A DNA stretch of 64,000 nucleotides from Acinetobacter sp. 10FS3-1 (GTDB taxonomy: Bacteria > Pseudomonadota > Gammaproteobacteria > Pseudomonadales > Moraxellaceae), in the NCBI RefSeq assembly GCF_013343215.1, contig NZ_CP039144.1:62001-126000 (forward strand), written 5' to 3'. Below the pieces are notes generated by a model, which saw only the letters and a program-made list of their open reading frames with translations, ran no database searches and was not told the origin of the DNA. Position 1 is the first letter of the stretch. Every line of letters begins with the position of its first letter. The position numbers and the translations under genes were made by a program. Positions 1 to 8,436 of this stretch are shown piece after piece.

Positions 1-690
1 ATACCCTTTGGAAAACCCTTGCTCCCCTGCAATCTTGTATAGGTCGATTGCCATATCAATGTCTTTATCCACGCCGTTGCCTGTTTCGTACAGATAACCG
101 AGTGTATGCGCTGCATAGGCACTATTAGATCGTACAGCTTCTTTCAACCAACCAATCGCACGTTCCAGATTAGGTTCCGTGCAAAAACCGTGTAGATAAC
201 AGCGTCCAATAAAGAATTGAACCATTGATTCTTGGGTTTTTTCTTCGCGCTGAAACAAGTTTGCTAAGTAGTTTTGACCAATAGGGTTATCAATCAGTTT
301 TTGAATGCGATCTATAGCAGCTTGATTGCCGTATGTTAATGCCAATAGGTATTCATCTAGGGCTTCAAATAGATTGCCGTTTCTATGGTGTATATCAGCG
401 AAGCCAACCATAGCTTCCGGGTGATTGTGATTGGCTGCGGTATCCAGATATTTAAGAGCTTCGGTCTGGTCTAATTCTGTGCGCCATTTCCCTTTGCAAA
501 ACGCATCCCCAATAATGAAGTTCGCATTGATATGACCAAGATCAGCAGCTTGAGTGAAATAGGAAACGGCTTTTTTGAGATTAGTTTTATTTGGCTTCAC
601 CATAGATAAGCGAATACCCTTTTCGTACAGTTCACGAGCTTGCAGTATTTGTTGGTACTCTGCGCCGTCTTTTTCTTGCTTTGTGTGCAT
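1..690 (-). CDS. Sel1-repeat protein, 3' end outside window
   Basis: About 230 residues are visible from the ATG at 690; the C-terminus lies beyond base 1. Sel1-like (TPR-related) helical repeats are clear: residues about 36-60 (AVSYFTQAADLGHINANF), about 68-92 (EALKYLDTAANHNHPEAM) and again near the cut end (RAIGWLKEAVRSNSAYAAH, then a second copy). Sel1 arrays are protein-interaction scaffolds. There is no signal peptide, so it is probably cytoplasmic. It is divergent from the gene at 866. Family is secure, function unknown. Confidence 0.85.
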   Translation of the reverse strand, partial: MHTKQEKDGAEYQQILQARELYEKGIRLSMVKPNKTNLKKAVSYFTQAADLGHINANFIIGDAFCKGKWRTELDQTEALKYLDTAANHNHPEAMVGFADIHHRNGNLFEALDEYLLALTYGNQAAIDRIQKLIDNPIGQNYLANLFQREEKTQESMVQFFIGRCYLHGFCTEPNLERAIGWLKEAVRSNSAYAAHTLGYLYETGNGVDKDIDMAIDLYKIAGEQGFSKGY

Positions 691-801
691 GGGTTAAATA
701 CTCCTAATGACGCGCAAAAGTATAAATGCGTTTTTTGATTTATAACAGATAATTAAAAAATAAATATTCTATAAGCTGCTTATTCAGAAAATTTCGACTT
801 A

Positions 802-831
802 TTGACTTATGCCATGTTTCAATGATATAAA
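802..831 (+). promoter_or_regulatory. conserved-core promoter, no pseudoknot
   Basis: TTGACT at 802 is followed by the shared TATGCCATGTTTCA spacer and ATATAA/TATAAA about 17-18 bp later. The short leader to the ATG at 866 has no H1 or pseudoknot. Confidence 0.75.
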
Positions 832-865
832 TGTAAGTGTGTAAAAAGAAATTTCAGGTTTAAAA

Positions 866-1381
866 ATGACAGAAAAAGATAACAATATTGTTTCGTTCTC
901 TCGCGCTAAAGTTAGTAGTGATGAAACAAAAGTACAAAACCTGATTCGAGCTGTTAAGGGGTTTGGCTTCCAGACTTTTGAAAGCCCTGAACCACTGTCA
1001 TTTAACGTAGTTACAGGCAATAGCATAAAATCTGGTGTACACGTAGTACGTGTTGAGCTGAAAGAAAACGGTTGGTTCTTCAAGGCTGATTTGGCATCTT
1101 TAGATTATGGTTCCAACAACCCTGTAATCAATCGTGCTACTGCGCATAACCTGATTAATGAGGCTATGGGTAAATTACAAGAAGAATTTACCGGTGTTCA
1201 GATCAATGGAACTGAGTATCAGGGCGTATGGCAGATTCGTGACTTTGCTAATGAAGAGAATTTCACAATCCTGTTCATGCTTGGTGTCTCACGCAAAGAC
1301 AACACCAGTCCGATCTCTGTAATTCAGCACCTTGCTAGTGTGCCTAAAATTGCATTTAAACTCGTTCAAGACGGCGTTTAA
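866..1381 (+). CDS. hypothetical protein, 171 aa
   Basis: Soluble 171-residue protein with no signal peptide or membrane segment and no family I recognise. It starts MTEKDNNIVSF and has a mixed alpha/beta look, with a central GVHVVRVELKENGWFFKADL strand-rich part. Its own conserved-core promoter lies about 35 bp upstream and a strong terminator follows 35 bp after the stop, so it is a single-gene unit. Confidence 0.8.
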   Translation: MTEKDNNIVSFSRAKVSSDETKVQNLIRAVKGFGFQTFESPEPLSFNVVTGNSIKSGVHVVRVELKENGWFFKADLASLDYGSNNPVINRATAHNLINEAMGKLQEEFTGVQINGTEYQGVWQIRDFANEENFTILFMLGVSRKDNTSPISVIQHLASVPKIAFKLVQDGV

Positions 1382-1415
1382 TCAAAGAGTTGAATTATAT
1401 TTTCTTGAAAAACTA

Positions 1416-1438
1416 GGCGCGTAATGCGCCTTTTTTTT
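1416..1438 (+). terminator. rho-independent terminator
   Basis: GGCGC-gtaat-GCGCC followed by eight T. Confidence 0.9.
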
Positions 1439-1495
1439 GCTATATTTAAGTTGTCAGGTTGAGTTTCGCCTGTTGATTACAAGAGCAAGAATAAT

Positions 1496-1867
1496 ATGAA
1501 TGAAACACTAATAGCACCACAGCCCCATCTATTAAACGGTATCAAGTTTAAAGCTATTGGTCTATGTTCAGCATTAACCGTGGTAGCTTTGCTTTGGGCG
1601 TATAATCCCAATAGTGGTTTAGCTTACAAATCCTATTGGGCTGAGATTAAGAAATCTGATCTGGATAAGCCAGCATCGACCAGTCATGTCGTTATCCTTC
1701 GCTATTACCTACGCAAAACTCATGCTGATTACCTTGAGGAAGAACTTAATTCGCAACCGCAAATCACTAATCGGCATCTTATTGAGTATTTGGGAAAGGT
1801 CGCCACCATATATGATGAATACCAAATTGCCCGGCATCCGCGACGAGGTATTTTAAACCCCTCTTAG
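1496..1867 (+). CDS. small single-pass membrane protein
   Basis: 123 residues. A hydrophobic stretch at about residues 21-36 (AIGLCSALTVVALLWAY) suggests an N-terminal membrane anchor; the remainder is charged and soluble (KSYWAEIKKSDLDKP...). No Cys lipobox and no recognised domain. It has no conserved-core promoter and only a weak ribosome site (AAGAGCAAGA). The terminator at 1953 lies downstream. Confidence 0.65.
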   Translation: MNETLIAPQPHLLNGIKFKAIGLCSALTVVALLWAYNPNSGLAYKSYWAEIKKSDLDKPASTSHVVILRYYLRKTHADYLEEELNSQPQITNRHLIEYLGKVATIYDEYQIARHPRRGILNPS

Positions 1868-1952
1868 GATTCCACTTTGTCTGGCAAGTGGTAAATGTCC
1901 GTACCGAAAAGACATAACAGCACGAGTTAGAACTTCATACCGCAGCATAGTA

Positions 1953-1976
1953 AAAGCCCTCTTCGGAGGGCTTTAA
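1953..1976. terminator. bidirectional terminator with UUCG loop
   Basis: AAAGCCCTC-TTCG-GAGGGCTTT. It sits between convergent genes 1496 (+) and 1982 (-), with T-runs on both sides. Confidence 0.85.
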
Positions 1977-1981
1977 TATTT

Positions 1982-3052
1982 TTATAAAGTCTTAATTTTT
2001 TGGGCTTGTATTGCACTATTCATTACTTCTTTCAACTGGCTTAATGACTTGTGCATGGCAGCTTGATACTTTTTGTGCTCACGGTAACTAAGGTATATAT
2101 AAAAAGTAGACATGATGAAAGGAATAAAGAGAATTTTATAGGCCGACTGTTCGTAGAACGAAATGATCACCATCAGTATGAGGAAAATACCTCCCATAAT
2201 AGCCCCCAGGTTACGAGCATATTTAATTTTTGCGAGCTTTCGACTACAGTTAGCATGAAGGTAATCGGTAATCTGGCTTATACACTCAACTTTCTGGTTG
2301 ATTGCTCGCATATCCTGATTCAACTCTTTTAGGCGAGCTGTCAATCGCATTGCCGTCTCATATAATTGATCGGCGTAGCTTTTCACTTCCTTTTCTATAC
2401 GGCTTATGCTTCCAGTCATGGTGAGTAAGTATCGTGAATACTCAATTTCACGGCTATCCACTGTAAAAGAGCCTTTATAATCACGGCTAATCTGCTCTAA
2501 CTTCTTAGTCGCTTTCTCAAACAATTCACGCATAAGGATAGATTGACTTGAAATCTCACTGTAGAGATCAAAAGTATTCTTTGTGAGAGCTGTATAATTT
2601 GTATTGGAATGCGTTGCATGTAATAGACCATGCACAGACGATAAGTGGTTTACATAGTCTCTAGTCTGTTCTGTAAGGTTTTCCAGAATCTCAATAGTGA
2701 TGTGATGATCTAATGGAGTGATCGGCTCCTGAATCCCCATAAAATTATCGAAGTGATTTTTATAGATTTTAATATCAAGTAGCTGTAAGGCTTGAATCCG
2801 ATTTTCTAATAGCTCGTATTTTTGCTGAATATTGAGTGATTTTATTTGTTGAATCATCTTCCCTACTTCATCCAATGACTGTTGTAGGGGTAACGGCTTT
2901 ACCAGGATTTCAATGTGACTGTTCATAGTGGTACTTCTTATTTGGTATCCGTCTGACAGATCGGAGTTTGTATTCCATGCAGTGTATATTCTGTTAAGCA
3001 GTTTGTTAAGCATCCCTACTATTTTCATCAGTTTTTTTGAATGACGCATCAA
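1982..3052 (-). CDS. coiled-coil membrane protein, 356 aa
   Basis: Long helical, heptad-rich region (about residues 50-260), then two adjacent hydrophobic segments near residues 283-303 (GAIMGGIFLILMVIISF) and 307-325 (ILFIPFIMSTFYIYLSY), then a charged C-terminal tail. This is a C-terminally anchored coiled-coil topology. The start is uncertain: TTG-ATG are adjacent, giving MMRHSKK or MRHSKK. Unknown function; divergent from 3128. Confidence 0.7.
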   Translation of the reverse strand: MMRHSKKLMKIVGMLNKLLNRIYTAWNTNSDLSDGYQIRSTTMNSHIEILVKPLPLQQSLDEVGKMIQQIKSLNIQQKYELLENRIQALQLLDIKIYKNHFDNFMGIQEPITPLDHHITIEILENLTEQTRDYVNHLSSVHGLLHATHSNTNYTALTKNTFDLYSEISSQSILMRELFEKATKKLEQISRDYKGSFTVDSREIEYSRYLLTMTGSISRIEKEVKSYADQLYETAMRLTARLKELNQDMRAINQKVECISQITDYLHANCSRKLAKIKYARNLGAIMGGIFLILMVIISFYEQSAYKILFIPFIMSTFYIYLSYREHKKYQAAMHKSLSQLKEVMNSAIQAQKIKTL

Positions 3053-3127
3053 TAATTTTTCATGTACTATGCACTAGAAGTAAATAATTTTTTAAGCACC
3101 AGTCAGGGCTTTCGTAAAGTTAAAATT

Positions 3128-3544
3128 ATGAAAACTAATCTCAAGACACCGATGGAGTGGTTTAATTTCTCCACCTACCAGTTATTCAAAATCTGCCTAA
3201 TCATTAATTTTTTGGGTCATTGTGCTTTAGCAATCCCGGTACTTGGTTACGAAGCTTTAGACATAACGAAGAACAACTTTATTGTCTATCTGTTTGTCTC
3301 GCATATCATCACAGTCATTCTGGCTCAGTACCACGGTTATTCTAAAATTCCAGGTATATTCGGTGCGTGTACGACTTTATTTGGATTTCTACCGTATCTT
3401 GGATGGTTGATGCACCTGATTACTGCGGTACTTACTGGACCACTATCTGTTCGATTAGTAGTAGCATGTCCATTCTCAAAGAGACATAGACCCCTACAAG
3501 AGCGGATTGAAGCCAGGGAAAATAGAAAAAATGCTGCAATTTGA
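3128..3544 (+). CDS. small polytopic membrane protein
   Basis: I place the start at 3128 (MKTNLKTPMEWF), not at the in-frame ATG at 3062, because the 3062 version adds a polar stretch of no obvious value; 138 residues result. Three or four hydrophobic helices are visible (KICLIINFLGHCALAIPVL; FIVYLFVSHIITVILA; GACTTLFGFLPYLGWLMHLITAVLTG). The C-terminus is basic (KRHRPLQERIEARENRK). No family recognised. Confidence 0.6.
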   Translation: MKTNLKTPMEWFNFSTYQLFKICLIINFLGHCALAIPVLGYEALDITKNNFIVYLFVSHIITVILAQYHGYSKIPGIFGACTTLFGFLPYLGWLMHLITAVLTGPLSVRLVVACPFSKRHRPLQERIEARENRKNAAI

Positions 3545-3605
3545 TGATTATTTAGACAAAGAGTTTTAAAAAGGCGGGTTTTTTAAAATACCACCCTCTA
3601 GCATG

Positions 3606-3634
3606 TTGACTTATGCCATGTTTAAGGTAATAAT
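3606..3634 (+). promoter_or_regulatory. conserved-core promoter with no gene behind it
   Basis: TTGACT + TATGCCATGTTTAAGGT (17 bp) + AATAAT. No open reading frame with a start lies between this promoter and the terminator at 3816. Confidence 0.75.
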
Positions 3635-3640
3635 AGAGCA

Positions 3641-3838
3641 CATAGAGAGACGAACAATCCTCTAAAAAGATTTGATAAGAAATTGAATAAGATTTCTTTG
3701 AATAACCAGTTACCTTTAAGTCCTATTGGTTTCGGACTTTCAAAAGCTAGAAGCTAACCAGTTTATCCTAGAGTCTGCGCTTCAGACTACTAAAAACTCG
3801 AAGCAACTTCAAACGCCCCTTCTTCGGAAGGGGTTTTT
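3641..3838 (+). ncRNA. candidate small RNA (about 195 nt), self-contained unit
   Basis: A conserved-core promoter (3606-3634) and a strong UUCG-capped terminator (CCCCTTC-TTCG-GAAGGGG, 3816-3838) bracket about 195 nt that contain no ATG-initiated reading frame. Internal hairpins are visible: AAGTCC-loop-GGACTT near 3718-3740 and AGTCTG-cgctt-CAGACT near 3771-3788. It is not a pseudoknot leader. It could instead be a cassette that lost its gene. Confidence 0.5.
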
Positions 3839-3872
3839 CTTTGCCTGGGAAAAATTAAAGCACTTATTTAAA

Positions 3873-3956
3873 TTGACTTATGCCATGTTTTAAGGCTATA
3901 ATTTCAGGCATATAGAGCAAACTGCTCAACCGGTCAACCAACCGGATTAATTGGTA
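3873..3956 (+). promoter_or_regulatory. promoter + H1 + pseudoknot leader
   Basis: TTGACT at 3873, TATAAT at 3897-3902. H1 is GAGCA-aac-TGCTC. S1 is CCGGT/ACCGG. S2 is ACCA/TGGT, a compensated variant of the usual AAGCC/GGCTT. The ATG is at 3975. Confidence 0.85.
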
Positions 3957-3974
3957 ATCTAAAGGGTTAAGAAT

Positions 3975-4436
3975 ATGAATTTAAGCATTTGGGCGACTAC
4001 CGCCAACCACATTAACAATGCAGAGCAAGGAGCAAGCCCAGAGCTATTCTCCTATGGGGTTTCGCTTACTCCTGATTTACGTCAGAACTATACCCCGCAG
4101 AAGGCTATTCACTTGGTCAGCCTATTGTTGGCAGTGGTTTTTAGCCGTCATAATGTCGATGCTATTCTATCTACACCTTCCGCAGAGCTGCGTAGTGGTG
4201 TGGTGAATGATAGTGAAGCTCCGGTGAATCAACAGGTCATTTATATGACAGCAAAGACAATTGAAGACGAGTACCTGAAACTCAAATGGTCTTTGGAAGA
4301 TATGGTACGTTTTAATCTGCGAGTGCGCCGTTGGTTATCTGAACGTGAGACAGATACCGTGGATGGTATTGGTAAGGCAATTTATGGTCTGTTAAAAGAC
4401 CTGGATGCCAGAGTTCATTTTCAACAAGCTGCTTAA
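3975..4436 (+). CDS. hypothetical protein, 153 aa
   Basis: Soluble, mostly helical protein with no recognised family. Starts MNLSIWATTANHINNA; the middle contains a conserved-looking helix QKAIHLVSLLLAVVFSRH and ends DARVHFQQAA. The start is supported by its position 19 nt after the pseudoknot. Terminator at 4453; single-gene cassette. Confidence 0.8.
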   Translation: MNLSIWATTANHINNAEQGASPELFSYGVSLTPDLRQNYTPQKAIHLVSLLLAVVFSRHNVDAILSTPSAELRSGVVNDSEAPVNQQVIYMTAKTIEDEYLKLKWSLEDMVRFNLRVRRWLSERETDTVDGIGKAIYGLLKDLDARVHFQQAA

Positions 4437-4452
4437 AACAGATCAGATTGAA

Positions 4453-4478
4453 GATCGGCTATATGCCGGTCTTTTTTT
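4453..4478 (+). terminator. rho-independent terminator
   Basis: GATCGGC-tatat-GCCGGTC then seven T. Confidence 0.9.
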
Positions 4479-4502
4479 GCTCCAAGAAAAACCAAAGAAC
4501 CA

Positions 4503-4534
4503 GGTAGGCGTTAGGTTTTTTCAGTAGAAAAAAA
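4503..4534 (+). repeat. T/A element copy 1
   Basis: GGTAGGCGTTAGG, T-run, CAGTAG, A-run. Between the terminator at 4453 and the promoter at 4619. Confidence 0.8.
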
Positions 4535-4618
4535 CAATCTCAAATCAATAACCCCTTTTCAGGTATCACCTGACCTTAATTGCTGCAAATATATCTGTAT
4601 CAACCGGCTTGATTTTAA

Positions 4619-4702
4619 TTGACTTATGCCATGTTTTATAAGACAATGACTAGCATATAGAGCAGACCGCTCACCCGGATAAGCCACCGGATTAAAGGCT
4701 TA
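4619..4702 (+). promoter_or_regulatory. promoter + H1 + pseudoknot leader
   Basis: TTGACT, 17 bp, GACAAT. H1 GAGC-agacc-GCTC; S1 CCGG/CCGG; S2 TAAGCC/GGCTTA. AAGGA follows, ATG at 4719. Confidence 0.85.
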
Positions 4703-4718
4703 ATAAAGGATTCAAATA

Positions 4719-5837
4719 ATGACTACTCTTCGCATTCAACCAGAACAAAACCGCGTTTTATTCTTAGGCAACCATATTGGTGCAGACGCATTCGAGAACC
4801 ACATGCGCAACTATGTTGCAGTTGGCTCAACTCTATTCAATACCCTTGAAAACATCCGTGAAGCTGCTCAAGAGCAAGTGCTGATTGAAGATTTCAGCCT
4901 ATCTAATTATCTTTCTGAGTTCGGCTTTGGTCATCCGGTGGTGAACCAATGGTTCCAGTCAAAGATTTACACTCCTTTCGTAACTCACCTTGTCGCCACT
5001 ACCCAGACTGCCCTTTCTCATTTTTCAAACCGTGAAACATTATCTGACGATGATATGGCATATCTGGAAGCTTATTTAGACGAGTTGAACTATAGCCAGT
5101 TAAGCCAACTTCCAACCAAAGGTATAGAACCAATTACACAACTGAAAAACCATTTCAGAAATTCCAATATTGGTGTAATGGCTGATTTACAGATGGCTAT
5201 GGAAGATATGGATGATGATGAAGTTGAAAACACCATTTTTGGTTCTGAACCATTCGAGCAAACAATTGAACACCTTAAATCACTGCTTGAATGTTCAGCA
5301 TGGACGGTAGATCAGAAAATCAAAGTCGTTGATCTATTCCTTGAGAATGTGGGTGGGTTCCAAGACCTGATCACTCACGCTGAATCAGACACCTATTCGC
5401 CATTCCAGATCATTAAGGAAGCTATGGATGACACCCCATTTATGCAGTTTGTACTTGGTTATAATGGGGAAACTACTTTTAATTTATATGGTAATGTTTA
5501 CCCTGTTGTGCAGCGCGATATTCACTGTCTACATGGTTATGTTGTAGCTGATTTTGCTAATTCTAAAGCCAGAACAGAAGCAGAGTTAAAAGCTGAAACT
5601 ATGGCTACTGCTGACTTTATTGCGGGTGTTCTGGGTGACACTATTTTTGAAGCTTACTCTTACCTTGTTGATTTAGAAAAACATTCAGTTGATTCTATCT
5701 TCAACCGTTTCCGCGAAGTAAGCAAACAATCACATACTGTTTTAATGGATACCATCAAGGATGTTTTGGAGCCTTTTATTCCAGAACTAAATTTAAAACA
5801 GCTCCGTTTAACCTATATTAATAATGCAGCAGTATGA
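4719..5837 (+). CDS. hypothetical protein, 372 aa
   Basis: Large, acidic, mainly helical cytoplasmic protein. It has an acidic run near residues 165-175 (MAMEDMDDDEVENTIFG) and no Cys-rich, Walker or HTH motif. No family recognised. Single-gene cassette with its own promoter, pseudoknot and terminator (5850). It is the second largest pseudoknot-led product in the window after the one at 14188. Confidence 0.85.
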   Translation: MTTLRIQPEQNRVLFLGNHIGADAFENHMRNYVAVGSTLFNTLENIREAAQEQVLIEDFSLSNYLSEFGFGHPVVNQWFQSKIYTPFVTHLVATTQTALSHFSNRETLSDDDMAYLEAYLDELNYSQLSQLPTKGIEPITQLKNHFRNSNIGVMADLQMAMEDMDDDEVENTIFGSEPFEQTIEHLKSLLECSAWTVDQKIKVVDLFLENVGGFQDLITHAESDTYSPFQIIKEAMDDTPFMQFVLGYNGETTFNLYGNVYPVVQRDIHCLHGYVVADFANSKARTEAELKAETMATADFIAGVLGDTIFEAYSYLVDLEKHSVDSIFNRFREVSKQSHTVLMDTIKDVLEPFIPELNLKQLRLTYINNAAV

Positions 5838-5849
5838 TTAATATTTATA

Positions 5850-5882
5850 AAGAGTGGGTATTATAAATATCCACTCTTTTAT
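5850..5882 (+). terminator. rho-independent terminator
   Basis: AAAGAGTGG / CCACTCTTT around an AT-rich loop, ending in T-run. Confidence 0.8.
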
Positions 5883-6049
5883 TTTCATATTGATTAATCA
5901 TATTAAATAATAGGTGTTTTTAATTAGTATTGAATTGCCGTTTTTATCAATCGTAACTCTCTATTTTTGGTCAATTTAATGCGGTTTTTGTCGGAGACAA
6001 GTTGATCTGGTCGGTCTAAATCACATTTTAAGCTTTAAGTATGCGAGTT

Positions 6050-6069
6050 ATTTCTCATAGAAGAGAAAT
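6050..6069. promoter_or_regulatory. inverted repeat, possible operator
   Basis: ATTTCTC-atagaa-GAGAAAT, about 80 bp before the gene at 6152, in a 314-bp gap (5838-6151) that otherwise shows no conserved-core promoter and no other feature. Confidence 0.35.
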
Positions 6070-6151
6070 ACTTTGCCTTGCTTATTTGATGTTTAATTTA
6101 TATATTCAGATTGAAATTTAAAATCGTATCTGTCAGAGCGAATTATTTAAA

Positions 6152-6751
6152 ATGTATAATTTAATGCAATTGTCTTATTTTCTTAAAAACACTCCCCATT
6201 TGCGTGTTTTACTTCCCAATCAGATTAATGACAGAAGCTCGTTCAATGGAATGTTGAAGAATGGAATTAAAGAAGTTTTTATCATTATTCCTAACATCAA
6301 TGGACTTGTCATTCACCTAACCAATGTAAAATTCCACAACTCAATTAAAACTCTGAATGATGTAGTAAGCGTATGTGATACACATTCTTTCCTTGAGTTC
6401 GGACCAGAAAATATGTATCTGGAAGCGAATGGGGTTCAGATACTTGATAACAATGGCATATTGCTGTTTAAACAGGATGTTGAAAAATACCTTTGCCAAA
6501 CAGAACGTCCAGTTATAAATGAAGTCATCCATGAAACTTTGCTTGATTTGGCTGTGCGTATCAAATTTATAGAGAATAACCGCTCTAAAGCCATATCCAC
6601 CTCTATAGATTCCCTCATGAAGAAATGTGCTGAACCTGGACATGCCAATTGCAAAGGTTATGTAGATCGCTTTGTTGGAGTAGTCAACACCACCAAGCGA
6701 AACCGTTTGAATCGTAGCAACGCCCCTTTCCGGTCACGTATCGTTGGATGA
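6152..6751 (+). CDS. hypothetical protein, 199 aa
   Basis: Starts MYNLMQLSYFLKNTPHLRVLLP; the N-terminal half is beta-rich (EVFIIIPNINGLVIHL), and the C-terminal part is basic (TTKRNRLNRSNAPFRSRIVG), which might contact nucleic acid. No recognised family. It lacks the shared promoter, and the ribosome site is weak; ATG at 6164 is an alternative start. Confidence 0.6.
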   Translation: MYNLMQLSYFLKNTPHLRVLLPNQINDRSSFNGMLKNGIKEVFIIIPNINGLVIHLTNVKFHNSIKTLNDVVSVCDTHSFLEFGPENMYLEANGVQILDNNGILLFKQDVEKYLCQTERPVINEVIHETLLDLAVRIKFIENNRSKAISTSIDSLMKKCAEPGHANCKGYVDRFVGVVNTTKRNRLNRSNAPFRSRIVG

Positions 6752-6813
6752 ATGCACTTGCTAACACCTTTATTTAGTCCTAAATTGGCTTTAAAAAGAA
6801 CGAAGGAATAAAA

Positions 6814-7134
6814 ATGGACGGTCAGGATTCAAAAAAACGGTTCAAGCGTTATTTATTTAATCGTGCAGTGATCTTTTTAGGCATCATTGCCATCTTAATG
6901 TACGTCTTTGGTTTTTCCTGGAATGGCTTTGAAATCAAACTAATCGTCTTTGTCTTTGGCATCATGGCACTGGTAAGTAGTGGATTTTATTTTTTTCGCT
7001 ATCTGGATGCCAGAAATATGAGTGTTTTTGAATACCTAGATGAAACGCTTGGTGCAGATCGCCACCGCTATATCTGGTACATTGCCGGTGCTATTTGTTC
7101 GGGATTAATTGTCACGAAAATACTGATCGGATAG
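6814..7134 (+). CDS. small membrane protein, 106 aa
   Basis: Three transmembrane helices: residues about 13-30 (RAVIFLGIIAILMYVFGF), 36-56 (EIKLIVFVFGIMALVSSGFYF) and 88-104 (YIWYIAGAICSGLIVTKI). A good ribosome site (GAAGGA) lies before the ATG. It follows 6152 by 60 bp and may be co-transcribed with it. Function unknown. Confidence 0.75.
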   Translation: MDGQDSKKRFKRYLFNRAVIFLGIIAILMYVFGFSWNGFEIKLIVFVFGIMALVSSGFYFFRYLDARNMSVFEYLDETLGADRHRYIWYIAGAICSGLIVTKILIG

Positions 7135-7193
7135 CTCTTTATGAATTAAGCCCTGGAAGGGTTATTTTTACGTCTCCTGATTGCATAGAACTA

Positions 7194-7227
7194 GGTAGGC
7201 GTTAGGTTTTTTAAGTATAAAAAAATG
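7194..7227 (+). repeat. T/A element copy 2
   Basis: GGTAGGCGTTAGG, T-run, AAGTAT, A-run, ATG. The rest of the gap to 7444 holds only a possible 23-codon frame at 7287-7358 (MTNENYWAIKQ...) that I do not regard as a gene. Confidence 0.8.
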
Positions 7228-7443
7228 CGTTGATATTTTGAGAATTTTATCATTATATAACTGCCAGGCAAGAGAAACGATACTGCATGACCAACGAGAA
7301 TTATTGGGCTATTAAACAAGCAAATAAATTAAGTAGAAATAAGCTGTTTAATGGGTAAAAAACCTTTTAAATTCATTTGTTTTTCAAATTTTATCCTAAT
7401 TATAAACCGCATTTATCTAACCTAAAAATAGATTATTTCTATA

Positions 7444-7504
7444 TTGACTTATGCCATGTTTTGACCGATAATTTATACATCAAGAACGAACATTTAGTCG
7501 TTCT
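7444..7504 (+). promoter_or_regulatory. ssb promoter with 5' hairpin, no pseudoknot
   Basis: TTGACT, 17 bp, GATAAT (7467-7472). The leader carries only AGAACGA-acatttag-TCGTTCT (7483-7504); S1 and S2 are absent. A natural comparison for the pseudoknot leaders. Confidence 0.8.
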
Positions 7505-7528
7505 CCTAAACATAAAAGGATACAAAAT

Positions 7529-8080
7529 ATGCGTGGTGTTAATAAAGCCATCCTGATAGGTGTATTGGGTCGTGACCCAGAGACAAAAACTTTCCCAAAT
7601 GGGGGCTGTCTTACTCAATTCTCAATCGCAACTTCTGATAATTGGACTGACAAAAACACTGGTGAGCGTAAAGAGCAAACCGAGTGGCATCGTATCGTGC
7701 TGTATAACCGTTTAGGCGAGATCGCACAGCAGTACCTTCGCAAAGGTTCCAAAGTCTACATTGAGGGTTCTCTGCGTACCCGCCAGTGGACTGATCAGAA
7801 TGGTCAGGAGCGTTACACAACCGAAATCCGTGGTGAGCAAATGCAAATGCTTGATAGCGGGAATAGTGGCAACAATAACAACAATGGCGGTAACGGTGGT
7901 CAAGGTCAGAACTTTGGCGGTGGTTACGGCAACAATGGCGGTCAAGGCGGTGGCTTTGGTGGCGGTTATGGTAATCAGAACTTTGGCGGTGGTTACGGTG
8001 GCAGTGAAAATGGCAATAAAGGTCGCAATGCCCCGCCACAACCGGCTCCGGTGGATTTAAGTGATGACATCCCATTCTAA
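7529..8080 (+). CDS. ssb: single-stranded DNA-binding protein
   Basis: 183 residues. The N-terminal OB fold (about 1-112) begins [20 protein letters not shown] and includes the TEWHRIV and [16 protein letters not shown] strands typical of bacterial SSB. A Gly/Asn-rich flexible linker follows, then the acidic C-terminal tip DDIPF that recruits replication and repair partners. Closest in style to Acinetobacter SSB, which is the main taxonomic clue in this window. SSB coats single-stranded DNA during plasmid replication or transfer. Transcribed alone, terminator at 8105. Confidence 0.97.
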   Translation: MRGVNKAILIGVLGRDPETKTFPNGGCLTQFSIATSDNWTDKNTGERKEQTEWHRIVLYNRLGEIAQQYLRKGSKVYIEGSLRTRQWTDQNGQERYTTEIRGEQMQMLDSGNSGNNNNNGGNGGQGQNFGGGYGNNGGQGGGFGGGYGNQNFGGGYGGSENGNKGRNAPPQPAPVDLSDDIPF

Positions 8081-8104
8081 ACGATAATGATTCTCATTTG
8101 TAAT

Positions 8105-8130
8105 GATACCGATTTATCGGTATCTTTTTT
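8105..8130 (+). terminator. ssb terminator
   Basis: GATACCG-attta-CGGTATC followed by T-run. Confidence 0.9.
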
Positions 8131-8393
8131 ATTTTCAGACACTTAATTAAAAAACTTAACACTTTTAAATATATATGCACTTCCAGAAAATCATAATAAA
8201 AGGATTTCTGGTTTTTTCTTTTTTTAAATGCCGAAATATATAGTTTTTTGCACTTGGAAAAGATGGATATTTCCATTAAATTTTGTGCCGTAAGCATTGC
8301 TAATTTCAGTGGAGAGAGTTAGTGATGCACCTTTTTATACCCGCAAGATTTCTAACTGATCTGCGGTTTTTTTTTATATCTAGTTAAATGCAA
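8131..8393 (+). other. gap with two extra terminator-like hairpins
   Basis: CCAGAAA/TTTCTGG + T-run (about 8177-8214) and CCGC-aa-GAT / ATC-t-GCGG + T-run (about 8340-8372). Between them is a 19-codon frame at 8263-8322 (MDISIKFCAVSIANFSGES). This could be a tiny gene or debris; no promoter was identified. Confidence 0.3.
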
Positions 8394-8421
8394 AAAAGCC
8401 CAGACTATCTATCTGGGCTTT
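8394..8421. terminator. bidirectional terminator
   Basis: AAAAGCCCAGA-ctatcta-TCTGGGCTTTT; serves the minus-strand gene at 8437. Confidence 0.9.
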
Positions 8422-8436
8422 TTGTTTCAATCAAGA

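Noticed and set aside
4660..4702. Leader pseudoknot as a preQ1-type riboswitch
   Set aside because: The size is similar, but the stem sequences change freely and no invariant ligand-binding core is present; the downstream genes are unrelated to queuosine.
7611..8075. Minus-strand and alternate-frame ORFs over ssb
   Set aside because: Low-complexity shadows of the Gly/Asn-rich linker.
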